Positions 50,070 through 61,379 of a stretch of DNA of 64,000 bases are shown one piece after another. Within the stretch, counting starts at the first letter, position 1. Each line of letters opens with the position of its first letter. The stretch is from Acanthochromis polyacanthus. Lineage: Eukaryota; Chordata; Actinopteri; Pomacentridae. Location: contig NC_067131.1 of the NCBI RefSeq assembly GCF_021347895.1, positions 9,142,653 to 9,206,652 on the forward strand, given 5' to 3'. The position numbers and the translations under genes were made by a program. The notes under the pieces are model-generated. The model made no database searches. It saw nothing but the letters and a program-made list of their open reading frames with translations, and was not told the origin of the DNA.

Positions 50070-50195
50070 GTTGCCACAATTAGTCAATTAATCAATGACA
50101 GAAATTTTTCAGTTTTGATATCAATGCAAAATATTGTGCTTCCAATTTTTCTCTATTTTCATGTTGTGATTATCTTAGAGTTTGGAACTAGTGGA
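50070..50195 (+). mobile_element. Decayed hAT-like fragment related to the 16.1-kb element
   Basis: The words ACAATTAGTCAATTAATCAA and TGACAGAAATTTTTCAG resemble the terminal ATTAGTCGATTAATCGA..GACAGAAAATTAAT region of the same fish repeat family as the element at 16,112-16,479. Ends and duplication are not recognisable. Confidence 0.38.
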
Positions 50196-51509
50196 AAATT
50201 TTTGAGACAACCCATTGGACTTTAGGGAATCGTATTTTTTTTTTTTAGTTTCAGACAAACTATGGCAGAAATCAAAGAAATAATTAACAGATTCTTCAAA
50301 ATTGTTGCAAGCAAGACCGAGCCATGCCTTATACTTTGATGTCATCAACATGGAAATGATTGCACTCCTAGTTTCCCTAAAGCTAATAGACAAGCACAGC
50401 ACAGTTGGTCTCACAGGAGCTTCTTGAAGTTTCCACAAAGTTCTGAACCAGTGATATGGCAGCTGTCAGGTTGAATTGAGCGACTGGTTCCAGTGCTAAC
50501 AGGGAGGTTAGGTGAAGTTAACTCTTCTCTACAGCATGACTACAACCCGCCAGGATCCTCACCTACCTGATGGCAAGTGGACGACAGCATATAATCTCCA
50601 CAGGCTTTACTTTCTACTCCTGACCAGCTTTAACTAATTGAGAAGACAAAGTGAAAAAGACCCTTCACCGCCGCGATCTTGGCTGCACCTCAACTTTTCT
50701 AACTCTCTCCGTCATGCTGCTCTCCCGTCGTCTGACTTCCGGCGAGATAGTGTAAGTTCTTCATGTCAGCTCCAAGTTGAGCTCTTGCAAATGAAGTCAA
50801 CGCCACAGTATTTGACACAGATGGGGGGAGGAAAATATCTCGGGTGCAGTCAAGGGGAATGGGTATGACTTCTAAGTATCTGAAATGTCCTGTCTTAAAC
50901 ACATAATATCCGTAATACTTCCTGACACATTCGCCTATAACCTCTTATTCTGTGCCAGCTTCTGTGGGGCCTTTTTTCCCTCTCTGGGCGTAGAAGAAAA
51001 GCAGTCTATTTTCTTGTCATATTTGGTTGAAAGGGGACTCTCAACTTGGAGTCTAATTTCCTGCACTTTAAAGACAGTCCACATGCAAGGTGCATTACCG
51101 TGCTATCAAGGTGATGGCAGCAATTTCAAACTGTCAGTCAGTCATGGAAATATCAGAGAGACTTAATGTCTAGTGCAACCTGTCAAAGGCTCCTGTGAAG
51201 TGCTAGGGAGCATAATCTGAGTTTTATTCACTCAGCACCATTTACTTGTCAGTGCAGCTCTCTGTTTCACTCTAGATGGTAGCTCATAATGAGATGGGGA
51301 TATAATATACCCATATAGCTACTTAAATGAAGAGGTCAAACTGTGACAGGCTTTAAAAATGTATATGAGGGAAAACGACAGGGAAGCAGAATGTACAGCT
51401 GCTGCACATCCACACAGAACAGTTTTATTATAAATATCATAGTTTCGGGCTGAGTATGAACCCCTTGCATCTCATATGATTCTAAAGTTCTTGCTTCGCA
51501 GACAGCAGT

Positions 51510-51660
51510 TAGTTAAGGCTGTTAATTTCCCGATAGACGCACCACTCTGGGTGACACACTGGGGCTGTACTTAACCATTATTAATGTGACAGGCCTCAGT
51601 GCAAAGCAAATCAATTAAACAGGAGCAATCACCATAGTCTGGATAACGGCCTTTTAAGAC
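51510..51660. promoter_or_regulatory. Candidate conserved non-coding element
   Basis: The unique block has TAACCATTATTAATGTGACA near 51,573 and GCAAATCAATTAAACAGG near 51,605, with a GTTAATTTCCCG word near 51,520. No frame or repeat explains it. Confidence 0.28.
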
Positions 51661-52223
51661 TGTTTTCATGTGACAAGGAGGTCCTCGATCCAGGCCTCTG
51701 TGCCAGGACCTGACAGGTCAAGAAAGCGGCATGAAACAATAGCACCTTCTAACCATCATCTCCCCTTTTTACCTGTCAGATCCAGTCGGCCTGTCTGGCT
51801 GCTGACGTGGCGCGCCCTGCGCTGGCTGCCACAAGGTGAATTTTCATGTCATGTCGAGGGAATTTCTTATTCCATTTGCCCGACATTATAATGCTACATT
51901 TATCGACCATATCCTTTTTTTAAAAGCTATATGTCAAAGGCTTTGCAGCTGAGTTTTGGTTGTTTTTTTCTAATAGTTTAAGCTACAGGTTCTTTGTGAT
52001 GATTTCAATGTATGTGTTCTAAGTACAAAGAGAGAAAAATATCAAGAGCGGGGCTTACCGTTTTGCCATTTGGATAAATATTACACTGCTGCCTGCAACC
52101 TCTCAAGTATCTGAATGGATGGAAGAAAGAGCAGATTCCATGAAAGCATCAAATATATAAAATATGCTCAAGAAATTTGATTCAAAGCAGTCTGAAGTTA
52201 TATTATGATATGCATACATTTGT

Positions 52224-52324
52224 CTAGATAGGCTCCAGCACCCCCCGCGACCCTAGTGAGGATAAAGCGGTGTATCGAGAATGGATGGATGGATGGATGG
52301 ATGGATGGATGGATGGATGGATGG
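52224..52324 (+). mobile_element. 5'-truncated Rex3/RTE-like LINE copy with (GATG)n tail
   Basis: The 101-bp insertion is flanked by a perfect 10-bp target-site duplication, ATACATTTGT, at 52,214-52,223 and 52,325-52,334. It begins within the C-terminal end of an RTE-type reverse-transcriptase frame (ATAGGCTCCAGCACCCCCCG, encoding DRLQHPP) and ends in 11 units of ATGG (52,281-52,324). An extremely short 3' region of GATG repeats is characteristic of Rex3 elements in teleosts. The copy is a dead-on-arrival truncation. Confidence 0.8.
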
Positions 52325-52334
52325 ATACATTTGT

Positions 52335-54550
52335 GTAATCAAGCCTGTAGTGCAGACTAACCATCAGCCTGCAGAGCTGAATTATACAATACACATTACA
52401 CAATTATACATTATACAGTACAGTCATAATAGAAGCTCCTGTCACTGTGAATTTAATTGCCACTGTTGTTAATTTTTAATCAACCAAATGATAAATGGCG
52501 AAGCCTCGGATGCACATTTAAAGTGTGGGTACAGCACAAAAAGCCACTAACAGGATGTAAAATCAACACTAAAGATTAGGACAAGTGCTACAGGCAGGAT
52601 GAAGGAAAATCTCACCACCAATTTAGCACATTTAGATTTAATATAGGCCCTGAATAAAATCAAAAAGAACACTTAGGGAAGCAAAAACAGAACTTTGTCC
52701 TTTCAAAAAACTAAATTAGGATTCTGAAAACGATTTAGAGTTTTTGCCAACCTGTATGGTGTTCACTGTTTTCCCAACACCTTGTTTTTTATCACTTTGT
52801 GTTTTCTTTGGCCAAGGACAAGAGTATAGATAAGAACATATAGGGGCTAACAGCAGAATCCTGAACAAACAAGAAAACAGTTTCTTATTAATAATGTGTC
52901 CATTGTACAGATTTCTAGGAGTTTAGATTGTAACTTTAGGGGATAACTGGACTGAACTAAGAAATTCTGCATGTTACAAAAACAATACAGTGAATTTTAC
53001 TCAGCTTGCCACCATTTTATATTTGCAAAGGCTTGACACTACTTTCCTGAATTCATGATACAATTTGGAGGAATTTTGCAGGAGAAGAAAAAAAAACAAT
53101 CCTTTATGAATATAAATCCTTAATATTTAATCGTGATACAGGCTTTTCTTTCTCTTTAATCACCGACTAGAGGCACCCAGCCCTGCTTGTAAACGCTCGT
53201 ATTTGCATCGACTCTGGGTGATTCATAAACGTGTCCTTGTGTGAAATACTAGCGGGAGATTTCAAGCTTTCTGTTTAAAAGTAATGAATTACGGGCGACG
53301 AAAAAATGTGCAGCCATTTAAGGATAAAGTCGAGAATTTGGTGTCTGCTGCTGAGAGCCATCCATCACGTCCACAATAAAGGAGTTTTTGCCTGACGGTC
53401 GAAATTTATGGTCGCCCTTCTCTGCCCTAATAACTCAAAGCGCTGTGTCAGAGCCTGACAGCCGTTGCCGAAAACAGCACCCCTGTTATCAATCAAAAAA
53501 CACTTGCATATGTTTAACTTTCGCCTGATCAGCAAGACATTTATAGGCTATTGAGTAATAAGATAAGTGGGTCTATTTCGATGGGAAGAAATGTGGAAGC
53601 TTTAATGATTAATGGCAGCCACAAGAGAGTTATTTAAGCGTTCTTGGAACAAAAAAGAAGGAATTTTTTTGGCTTGAATGTGGCGGAAATGTGGAGGTAT
53701 ATTTTTAATTTCCAAGACATAAAAACACTTGAAAAAATTACACGCTATTAAATCAAGTCTGTGGCTGAATTAAAGCTCTGCGTAAAAATGCCTCAGAGCT
53801 TATCTCCAATTAAACAAATCGCTGTTTTTTTATTAGTTTCAAAAGACCAGAAGGAGTAAAAGAGGCCTAAACTGTGACGGAGGGACGAGTGAGGGGAGAA
53901 AAGCATCGCCTCTTCTTCTCCACCTCTCATAGATTCACTTTACAGTAGCCTAGTTGACCTGAATCTGACTGAGAAGAGGCAAAAAAAAATCTGTAGACAG
54001 CTGACAGATAGCTGGCGTGCAGGACAGGGAACTGACAGATGACAGGCTGTGTGATTGAGAGGAGAAAGTTGAAGAAAACGTGAAACATGGCGATGGATAT
54101 CGATGCACGTTGAAGGGAATGTGACCACAGAAGCCCCTCACTCGGTTATTTTTCTTGTTTGAGTCAAATAAATATCGGAAAATGAGGGACTATGGAAAAA
54201 AGCTCGGTTGTTTGTAAACTTTTTGCATGGAGGGAGCATTCGCATGGGTTTGAACCACTGTTTCCTAATTGCAATTTAGTTATTCAAAGAAAATTTGCTC
54301 AAAAATAATCACTCAACGTTAGAATGTGGAGTGTAAATGCTTTGGCTAGATTTCTATCCACTTTGACAAAGAAAAAAACCATTTGGAGAAAATAATAATA
54401 AGCATTTAAACATTTTGTTAATTGAATGCATTATGTGATAACTTCACCTAACAAGGTTTTGGTCATCTATATCTATACCTATATCTGCCGGTTATCTTGA
54501 CCCAACAACCCCTAAACCACACAGAACGCACGGGCAGCGCATGCGTCAAA
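52335..54550. other. Proximal upstream region of znf503
   Basis: No open frame of interest and no recognised mobile element. The 5' half to about 53,150 is AT-rich. The 3' half becomes richer in CpG and in mixed-composition sequence as the promoter approaches, with an enhancer-like block at 53,160-53,660. Confidence 0.6.
53160..53660. promoter_or_regulatory. Candidate proximal conserved enhancer of znf503
   Basis: Five hundred unique bases, about 0.9-1.4 kb upstream of the TATA box, lack repeats and hold many factor-type words: ACTCTGGGTGATTCATAAAC (53,210), AAGTAATGAATTACGGG (53,280), GTTATCAATCAAAAAAC (53,487, Pbx/Meis-like), AATAAGATAAGTGG (53,557, GATA) and CTTTAATGATTAATGGCAGC (53,599). 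CpG content is higher than in the desert. Location and motif density make it the best candidate for a proximal cis-regulatory module. Confidence 0.42.
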
Positions 54551-54553
54551 GCG

Positions 54554-54579
54554 CCAATTACGCAAAGACGTATATAAAG
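54554..54579 (+). promoter_or_regulatory. znf503: znf503 core promoter: CCAAT and TATA box
   Basis: A TATATAAAG TATA box lies at 54,571-54,579, with a CCAAT word at 54,554-54,558 only about 13 bp before it. Initiation would be expected near 54,600, giving a leader of about 400 nt before the start codon at 55,005. The strand and distance fit the gene, and sequence after the box becomes CpG-rich. The start site itself is inferred, not seen. A CpG-type dispersed start further downstream is the alternative. Confidence 0.55.
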
Positions 54580-54828
54580 TCTCCAAATTAAAAGCGCTTG
54601 GAGTGGGAGAAATATGAAATAGACACGAGTGTGAGGAGGAAACGTCACATTATCTCGACCCTCCGATCACACTCGGATCTCTTTTTGATTGGGAGCCTGA
54701 AAGGCAGCGATCTGCGGACTAACTCAGATTCTGCTCTAGAGGAGGCGGAGTGATCCCTCCAGCCCACGACCCACGTAAATCTAGTCCGCTCTCGGACCCA
54801 CAGCCACACTGTCAGAGCGACGTCGGGA

Positions 54829-54888
54829 ATGAAGCAACACGGCTGCGAAGCGCACGGATTCTGCTCACTCGCTCCGCGTCTCTCTTAA
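54829..54888 (+). CDS. Upstream ORF 1 in the znf503 leader
   Basis: ATG at 54,829 opens a 19-codon frame (MKQHGCEAHGFCSLAPRLS) ending in TAA at 54,886-54,888, wholly inside the inferred 5' leader and 116 nt before the main start. It has G at -3 and A at +4, a moderate context. Such uORFs usually reduce translation of the main frame. Whether it is translated is unknown. Confidence 0.35.
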   Translation: MKQHGCEAHGFCSLAPRLS

Positions 54889-54969
54889 GGATTTAACGTT
54901 GTTTCTTTCATTTCTGGCTCAGGCTTTAACCGTCAGACGTTTCGAGTGTTGGCTTTCTTTACCCTACAC

Positions 54970-55008
54970 ATGTATTTTTCAACCATTTATACGAGAATTG
55001 GGTCATGA
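54970..55008 (+). CDS. Upstream ORF 2 overlapping the znf503 start codon
   Basis: ATG at 54,970 opens a 12-codon frame (MYFSTIYTRIGS). Its TGA stop at 55,006-55,008 overlaps the main ATG at 55,005-55,007, forming ATGA. The uORF start has C at -3, a weak context, so many ribosomes would scan past it. Those that use it would terminate exactly at the main start, an arrangement suited to termination-reinitiation control. Functional use is inferred only. Confidence 0.35.
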   Translation: MYFSTIYTRIGS

Positions 55009-57277
55009 TCACATCGCCCACGGTCTCTGTCCTGAGAAATAGCACGAATCCAGCGTGGGAGAGCGGCTCCTCGGGGGAGAAGGGAGCAGCGAAGATCAGC
55101 CAACTATCTGTCCACAACTCCGTCTCTCCCGCAGACCCTTCTCGTCAAGCCAGTCGTCTTCCCATAAAGATTTTGAAAATGCTTACGGCTCGGGCAGGAC
55201 ACATTTTACACCCGGAGTACCTTCAGCCTTTGCCGTCCACTCCTGTCAGTCCCATCGAGGTAAGCACACCGATTGTATGAAAACGTTTACGCACACGGAC
55301 ATTAATTCGCTTGAGCTCAAACTACAAAGTGTTTCACCTGGAAATCACTGGGCTCAAAAGCTTCCAAAGCGGCATCACTGTCGGAGTTTTGTGGCCACAT
55401 TTTGGTCAGGTTTTTATTTAGACCGTGTAGTGCATTATTTGATAGAGCACAAAATATCCACGGATATTCTTTTTATCTAATCTTTGGACCCGATTTCCGT
55501 GTTGGGTTCAGATTTTTTGTTGTTTTTGCTTTTCGTAGGAATAACCTATCATGTCTAATTTGGATTTAGTTTAGTAGTGAACGGATGCTCGTGTTTTGAA
55601 TGTCGTTTCAGACGTGTGGCAGTTGTACAATCTTATCTTATCCCATGTAAATCAGCTCTGTGAATGCGCTTTCTTTCTTTACATGCCTATTATGCCGAGT
55701 TGTTTTGAGTTGATAAGTTTATGCGCAGTGCGTAAAACACGCGGAACGGCCATATGTGCATCTGTACCATAATATGTCACCTGTATGTGATTGTTTTCTT
55801 TAAAAACATTTCACTAATTGTGTGTTTTCCTATTTTTCAGCTGGATGCCAAGAAGAGTCCACTGGCCCTTTTGGCCCAAACGTGCTCTCAGATCGGCAAA
55901 CCGGACCCTCCGTCCTCCTCCAAGCTCTCCTCCGTCACCTCAAATGGATCTACTGACAAGGAGCCCAAATCTGGTCCGCTGAAAATGAGCGACATCGGAG
56001 CCGACGACAAGTCGAGCTTCAAACCTTACTTGAAATCTTCAGAGAAGAAGGACTCGAGCAGCAGCCTCAGTGGAGATAAAACCAGTTTCCGAGTGCCTAG
56101 CGCCACCTGCCAGCCGTTCACCCCCAGGACAGGCAGCCCCAGCTCCTGCACCTCCGTTTCTCCACTGCCGTCTGAAGGCAAAGCGGGAGACAAGGAGGAA
56201 AAGAAGGAGTCTGATAGCAATAAAATCAGTACGACAGAGAGTAGTGGCAGCCACAGGATAAGTGGAATTACCTCTGATGGCAACCAACACCACGAAAACA
56301 CATCTGGATCGAAGACTGTTACATCAGACTCAACATCTGTAACCTCATCCTCCTCCGTCCTTGGCTCTGGACTAGTGGCCCCCGTCTCTCCCTATAAGCC
56401 CGGTCATACCGTTTTTCCCTTGCCACCTGCTGGTATTTCATACCCTGGAAGTTTAGCGGGTGCATATGCAGGTTACCCGCAGCCGTTCCTCCCTCATGGA
56501 ATGACCCTTGACCCTACCAAATCCAGCAGCCAGCTACTAAGCGCACAGTTTGCTGCTGCCAGCTCACTGGGATGCAGTAAAGCAGGAACGAGTCCCCTAG
56601 CAGGAGCGTCCCCGCCGTCTCTAATGTCTGCTAGTCTGTGTCGAGACCCCTACTGCCTGAGCTACCACTGCACAAGCCATTTGTCCGGAGCATCCAGCGC
56701 CAACTGCGCACATGACTCTGCGGCTGCTGCTGCTGCCGCCACCGCGCTCAAGTCTGGATACCCGCTCATGTACCCGACGCACCCGTTGCACGGCGTACAC
56801 TCCTCGGCCCCGTCTTTCAGCGGACATCCCTTATATCCTTATGGGTTTATGTTGCCCAATGACCCCTTGCCGCACGTGTGCAACTGGGTGTCTGCAAACG
56901 GACCTTGCGATAAGCGCTTTTCCTCCTCCGAGGAGCTGCTCAGCCACTTGCGGACTCACACGGCCTTTGCCGGCACAGAGAAGTTGATATCTGGGTACCC
57001 GGGCTCCACTTCTCTCGCCAACGCCGCAGCCGCCGCTGCTATGGCGTGTCACATGCATATTCCTCCGAACGGCAGCCCGGGCAGCCCCAGCACGCTAGCC
57101 CTCAGGGGCCCCCATCACCCCCTCGGACTCAGCAGCCGCTATCACCCGTATTCAAAGAGCCCCCTGCCCACTCCCGGGGCCCCGGTGCCGGTGCCAGCGG
57201 CCACCGGGCCATATTACTCCCCATACGCCTTGTATGGACAAAGACTGACAACAGCATCGGCCTTAGGATACCAGTAG
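55005..57277 (+). CDS. znf503: Zinc finger protein 503 (NET family transcriptional repressor)
   Basis: Two exons, 55,005-55,259 and 55,841-57,277, joined in phase 0, encode 563 residues. NET proteins (Noc/Elbow/Nlz/Tlp-1) are nuclear co-repressors that bind Groucho and pattern hindbrain, eye and limb; they are thought to act without strong DNA binding of their own. Visible features: the N-terminal block RLPIKILKML..HILHPEYLQPL (51-76), the Sp-type box SPLALLAQTCSQIGKP (91-106), the Groucho-type motif FKPY (145-148), a Ser-rich linker (150-258), VAPVSPYKPG (264-273), a Cys cluster LCRDPYCLSYHC (351-362), poly-Ala (379-385, 480-485), one C2H2 finger with C432, C441, H454, H458 (CX8CX12HX3H) and a C-terminus ending ASALGYQ. 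The start is chosen because MITSP..S.LRNS matches fish orthologues as I recall them. The C-terminal LTTASALGYQ favours znf503 over the paralogue znf703. Human ZNF503 is longer (about 646) because of poly-Gly/Ala tracts. A teleost-specific duplicate remains possible. Confidence 0.9.
55260..55840 (+). other. znf503: znf503 intron 1
   Basis: The 581-bp intron has a consensus donor (GAG|GTAAGC at 55,259/55,260) and acceptor (TATTTTTCAG|CTGGAT at 55,840/55,841). It falls between the codons for SPIE and LDAKK, the junction I recall for vertebrate ZNF503/ZNF703. The exon 2 frame stays open 29 codons into the intron with an ATG at 55,754, which is not used in the spliced product. Confidence 0.88.
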
Positions 57278-57430
57278 AGACAAAGAATTATACATTTATA
57301 AAGGAGATTTAGGCCCAATGAGTTTTATATTGTACTTCATGCAGGGACTGGATCCATGTGGGGATCAGTGTATTTATTTGCGATAGCTTCAAGCGTGACT
57401 AAAATAAAAAATAATTATAATATAAATGTC
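57278..57430 (+). terminator. znf503: znf503 3' UTR and first poly(A) signal
   Basis: After the TAG stop at 57,275-57,277, the first canonical AATAAA lies at 57,403-57,408 in an AT-rich setting, so cleavage is plausible near 57,420-57,430. Later AATAAA words occur near 58,577, 58,684 and 58,781, so a longer alternative 3' UTR is possible. An ATTTATTT-type AU element near 57,372 may affect mRNA stability. Confidence 0.5.
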
Positions 57431-58332
57431 AAAAGCCTCAACGTGCATTATTTTACACAGGAGAGAATATTGGTTTATGTTTACCTGCTGCATCAGAACT
57501 GAGAATGGGACTTTTCTTTTAGGTAGAAGCCTAATATGGATTTTGATTCTGATGCCAAATCGATGGTTATTCTTCGACTGGAAAGCAGAAGTTATTTTAA
57601 TTCTCCCTTACTCAGTTGGATTAGAGGAACACTTGTGCTGAGTGATTTGACAGAGTGATGGACGTGGAAAATCGATCAGAGCAGCTTCTTCAGAATTGCC
57701 ATTGATTTATTTTGAGGAGAGCAAAAAGTTTCACGAAGCCTTTATTTATTACCTGAATGGCATTTTAAAGCTTAAAGCTGTTTAAACTGGTTAGTTTTTG
57801 TCTTTTTAAAGTGGAGATTCTTTTTCTTAAGCACACATTTACTATTATGCATTAGGAGTTGGTTCAAATCAGCTTAAAAGTTTTAAATTAGAACAAGTAA
57901 TCTCACACTTTTTAAATGTAGTTTATTGTTTTGCATTTTGTTGTAGAATAATAGTTTGGCTGTGGAATTGTGAAATGCTACTTGGAGTTGTGGATCAAAT
58001 ATTACTGATATATTTAGCTGATCCATATTTTATTCCTGAAGCCATACATAGGTCAATTTAAATTTATCATGAACAGTCGTGGCAAAATCAAGCCTTTTTC
58101 TTCTCATTCTTAACTATGGTTTTACATTTTGGAATTGCAATTGAGGCTGACAATAGATTTTCAAAGGGTCTGCAGCCAACTGGAAAACCTTTGCATGTTT
58201 TTATGTAGGACACAAGGCAAATCCCTGGAGGATTGCAGCGTCTGTGAGTGTGTATGTTTTTGTTTTACGGTAACGAGAGGCTAAAACCACTTAAACCTCG
58301 GTGATGTAGCTACAGTATGTACACAGTGCGTT

Positions 58333-58373
58333 TGTGTGTGTGTGTGTGTGTGTGTGTCTATGTGTGTGTGTGT
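58333..58373 (+). repeat. (TG)n microsatellite with one interruption
   Basis: A TG run of about 13 units is interrupted by TCTA near 58,357 and continued by about six more TG units. It lies about 1 kb past the znf503 stop. Confidence 0.92.
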
Positions 58374-61300
58374 TCAGATGCAAAGTCTCCTGGGCTCATC
58401 AAAAACATGCTGAATCTTCTCCATCAGAGGTCATGGATTATCGTTTCATTAACGAAGACAAATGAGCAACTGATATCAGTGAGGGGCTCTCTAAACAAAG
58501 ATTTACGATGACACCAGATGTGGGACGTTTCCACAGCTTTTGTGATTGCTGTAATGAAGCCATGAAGCAGAGAGCATGAAATAAAGCGAGGCCTAACCAT
58601 TTAATCAGCCCCTTAAAACAAATCAACTAAATCAAGCCAACAGTGTCATTATCCGTCCTCAGTAAATCAGACTGTTCTCCAGCAATAAAATCACCGTCAT
58701 TAACAGTCAGATGTCATATTCATCAAATCCAGCCATCCTTCATGTAGATGAGACCTAAACATAGCTCAGTGATAGATGGCAATAAAGCCGCTAACCCACA
58801 ATTCAGCGCTGCAACCAGTCAACCATGAAGCAAGCGTGCATCATATGTGATACATCTCTTTTCATTTACAAACAGCACATTAATATGATGTGGACAAATG
58901 GGATTAAGATCTTTGAACTCATTTTTCAGCGCTGAATTGATGTGTGACACCAAAGTGTGAATTCATACATCCTCTCACTTGTACGAGGACAGAAACTAGT
59001 CAATAAATTATTCAGAAGATTTCATTTTATAGCATCAGTTGATTTTGAATTTAGGAAGAGATGATAAAGTCTGTGGACTACAGCCAAGTACTAGTGCTTA
59101 TTAAATGCTCTGAAAATTAATATTTACTCAGCTTTGTAATGCAAGGTTTCTTTTTGCATGAAATCTTAATAGTGTAATATTGTAATTGTTAAAAGTACAT
59201 AATCAAGTGAGCGATGTAATAATATGAATAATCTATTTAGCATTTTTTCAGCAGCAAGTCTTATTAAAACCAAGAAACTGTTTACCAAGAGAGTGCTGAG
59301 AGCAAACTGCCTCCATACAAAAACCACGTGACACACGACTGAAACAACTGCATGCACAGAGAAAAATTCTAACTATTCCAAAACATTAGAAATTCCAGCA
59401 ACTGACCCTTCAAGTTAATCAGAGATGCAAGTCTCTGTAAAATTTGAACCACGTGCAGCATTTACAAAAAGTCTAAAGATATTTAATAAATTTTAACCTG
59501 CTCACAAAGTTTTTTTTTAATATATTTTTCTACAACAAAAAAATCCACCTTTAAGCACTCGTGTGGAGGCTGATGTCTGAATAGATAATGAATTAAAAAT
59601 ATAATTAAATGTATCTTCTTGTGAGAAGTTAGGATTGTTGGCAAATTTGGTGCATTAATCCACACAGATGTGTCGTTATATGCCTGTATAATTACATTTT
59701 GTGCTATAAACTATTTTACATGTTGACATATTGCTTTTAAATGAGTATATGGGTTACATTAAAGGGCAGCTGTGTCTGTAAAGTGAAGAAGTGTTGTTAG
59801 TATTCCATTTGTAAGGGGGCAAAAAGTTTTCACCATTTCAGGTTAGGTAAAACACTGAGCTTATGGTAACTAACACCACTCTGTTGGTATAAGAAGCTAC
59901 TGTATGTTATAGTCTCCTTCATTAAATCTAAAGTAAAGAAAACAACATGCTTCTAACAATGCAAAAAAAACAACTGGACCCAATAATTTGCCAGTAATAC
60001 TTTGGATTGTAAAATATTTTTTTTCTGATTCGAAACAGAGAAAAAATAAATAAAAATAAAATAACAAAAATCAGAAAATGAATCCAGTTCAAATTTTTAG
60101 CAGGCTTTGGAGCACATTCTGCTGTGTCAATTCCATTAATGTTTCCGTCACCGGTTTAAATTTTCTTCCTACATTTAGTCCTTTAGAGCTCTGAGTTTAG
60201 AAGAAGTTCATTAGAGGTGGTTTTGAGGTCACTGGGGGAAGGTGCTGCATCATGTGGACACAGGTAACCGGTATGTCCCTCTGGTTATGACATTAACTGC
60301 TGCAGTGGGCTCCACATTTATCTTTTCCACCATGATAAAGTCTATCCATCTTATTCCTGTGGGACAAAGGATCTCTTTCCCACATGTTTGAAGGTAAAAT
60401 GCTGTCAGGAGATGAAACGCTGGTCAGCTCTGTGACTCCACGTTGAATCACAGCGACGGCCCCACCTGCTCTGCTTTGAACCGCAGCATGGGCAACACTT
60501 GAGGCCTTTCACCTGAGGAAGAACAGATCAGCACACCGAGGCCCACCACAGACACATGTTGATGTTAAAAATGGTCCCTTCTGCACAGCTGCACGCCATG
60601 TGTTGTACTGTCCATGGTGTATTATGGTTGAAAGCCATGGACATCATCACTGCCAGGCTAAACTGATGTTCCTCCTCAAAACGCCCACAGTCACGTATGA
60701 AAGCTGCCTTCTCCAAATCGGTTCATTCATCAAATACATACATCAAGCAGCTTTCAAACACTTGCTACAAATGTTGCGGATATATAATGAATTTAACACC
60801 CTTTTGTCAGCCATATTAATGATCCAATCAAGGGATTTCCCTGTCGTTACATAAACATTTGCTGCTTTGAGTAAACCTCCCTCGGTGCTTATGTGCTCTG
60901 GAAAGGCAAGCGGATCTCTGTTTATAGACAGAAAAGGAAAAACCAATGACCTTTTGCATGTTCAATCAGCTGCGAAGTGTGTCTTCCATCATCCACAGAA
61001 ACATGGTGGTTTATTTTTGCAGGAGAAAGGCTTTTGCTTCTCCAAACAAGCCCAATATTTATCATCACTCCATCATTTCCTCCCTTTGACAAGCAAAGTA
61101 AACGGTAGGAACACAAAGTTAAAGCTGGATTTTACTCAGCCATTGACCTTTGGAGCTTGTCTTCTTTTATTAACCCTCGTGCAACATCGTAAAATCAAGG
61201 AAATGAGCTGGGTACGTTGAGATTATCTTAATGTGGATGACTTGCGTGTGTTTATTCTATATATACTCACAATAAAGAGCGTCTTTTTGGGTTATAAGCC

Positions 61301-61379
61301 AGCTGATGGGAAACGGAGAAAAGGGGAATTTTCTCTTGAAGACAATCTGTCAACACACAAAGCAAAGGAAAGAGCAACA

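Larger units (their letters stand above)
43270..52210. other. Upstream gene desert, fifth part
   Basis: No gene is supported. Frames of up to 112 codons (for example 49,749-50,087, minus) carry no domain. Two repeat fragments (48,104 and 50,070) and one enhancer-like block (51,520) are listed; the rest is AT-rich unique DNA without a recognisable feature. Confidence 0.65.

Noticed and set aside
1..54000. Exons of a neighbouring gene (for example the gene across the desert from ZNF503 in mammals)
   Set aside because: I looked for domain-bearing short frames with splice sites and found none I could support, though very short exons could be missed by eye.
55055..55480. 141-codon + frame overlapping znf503 exon 1
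   Set aside because: It is a shifted-frame shadow of exon 1 running into the intron; the true frame starts at 55,005 and matches NET proteins.
55754..55840. Alternative start upstream of exon 2
   Set aside because: The 29 extra codons are intronic; a clear acceptor at 55,840 and the conserved LDAKKSPLALL junction support splicing from exon 1.
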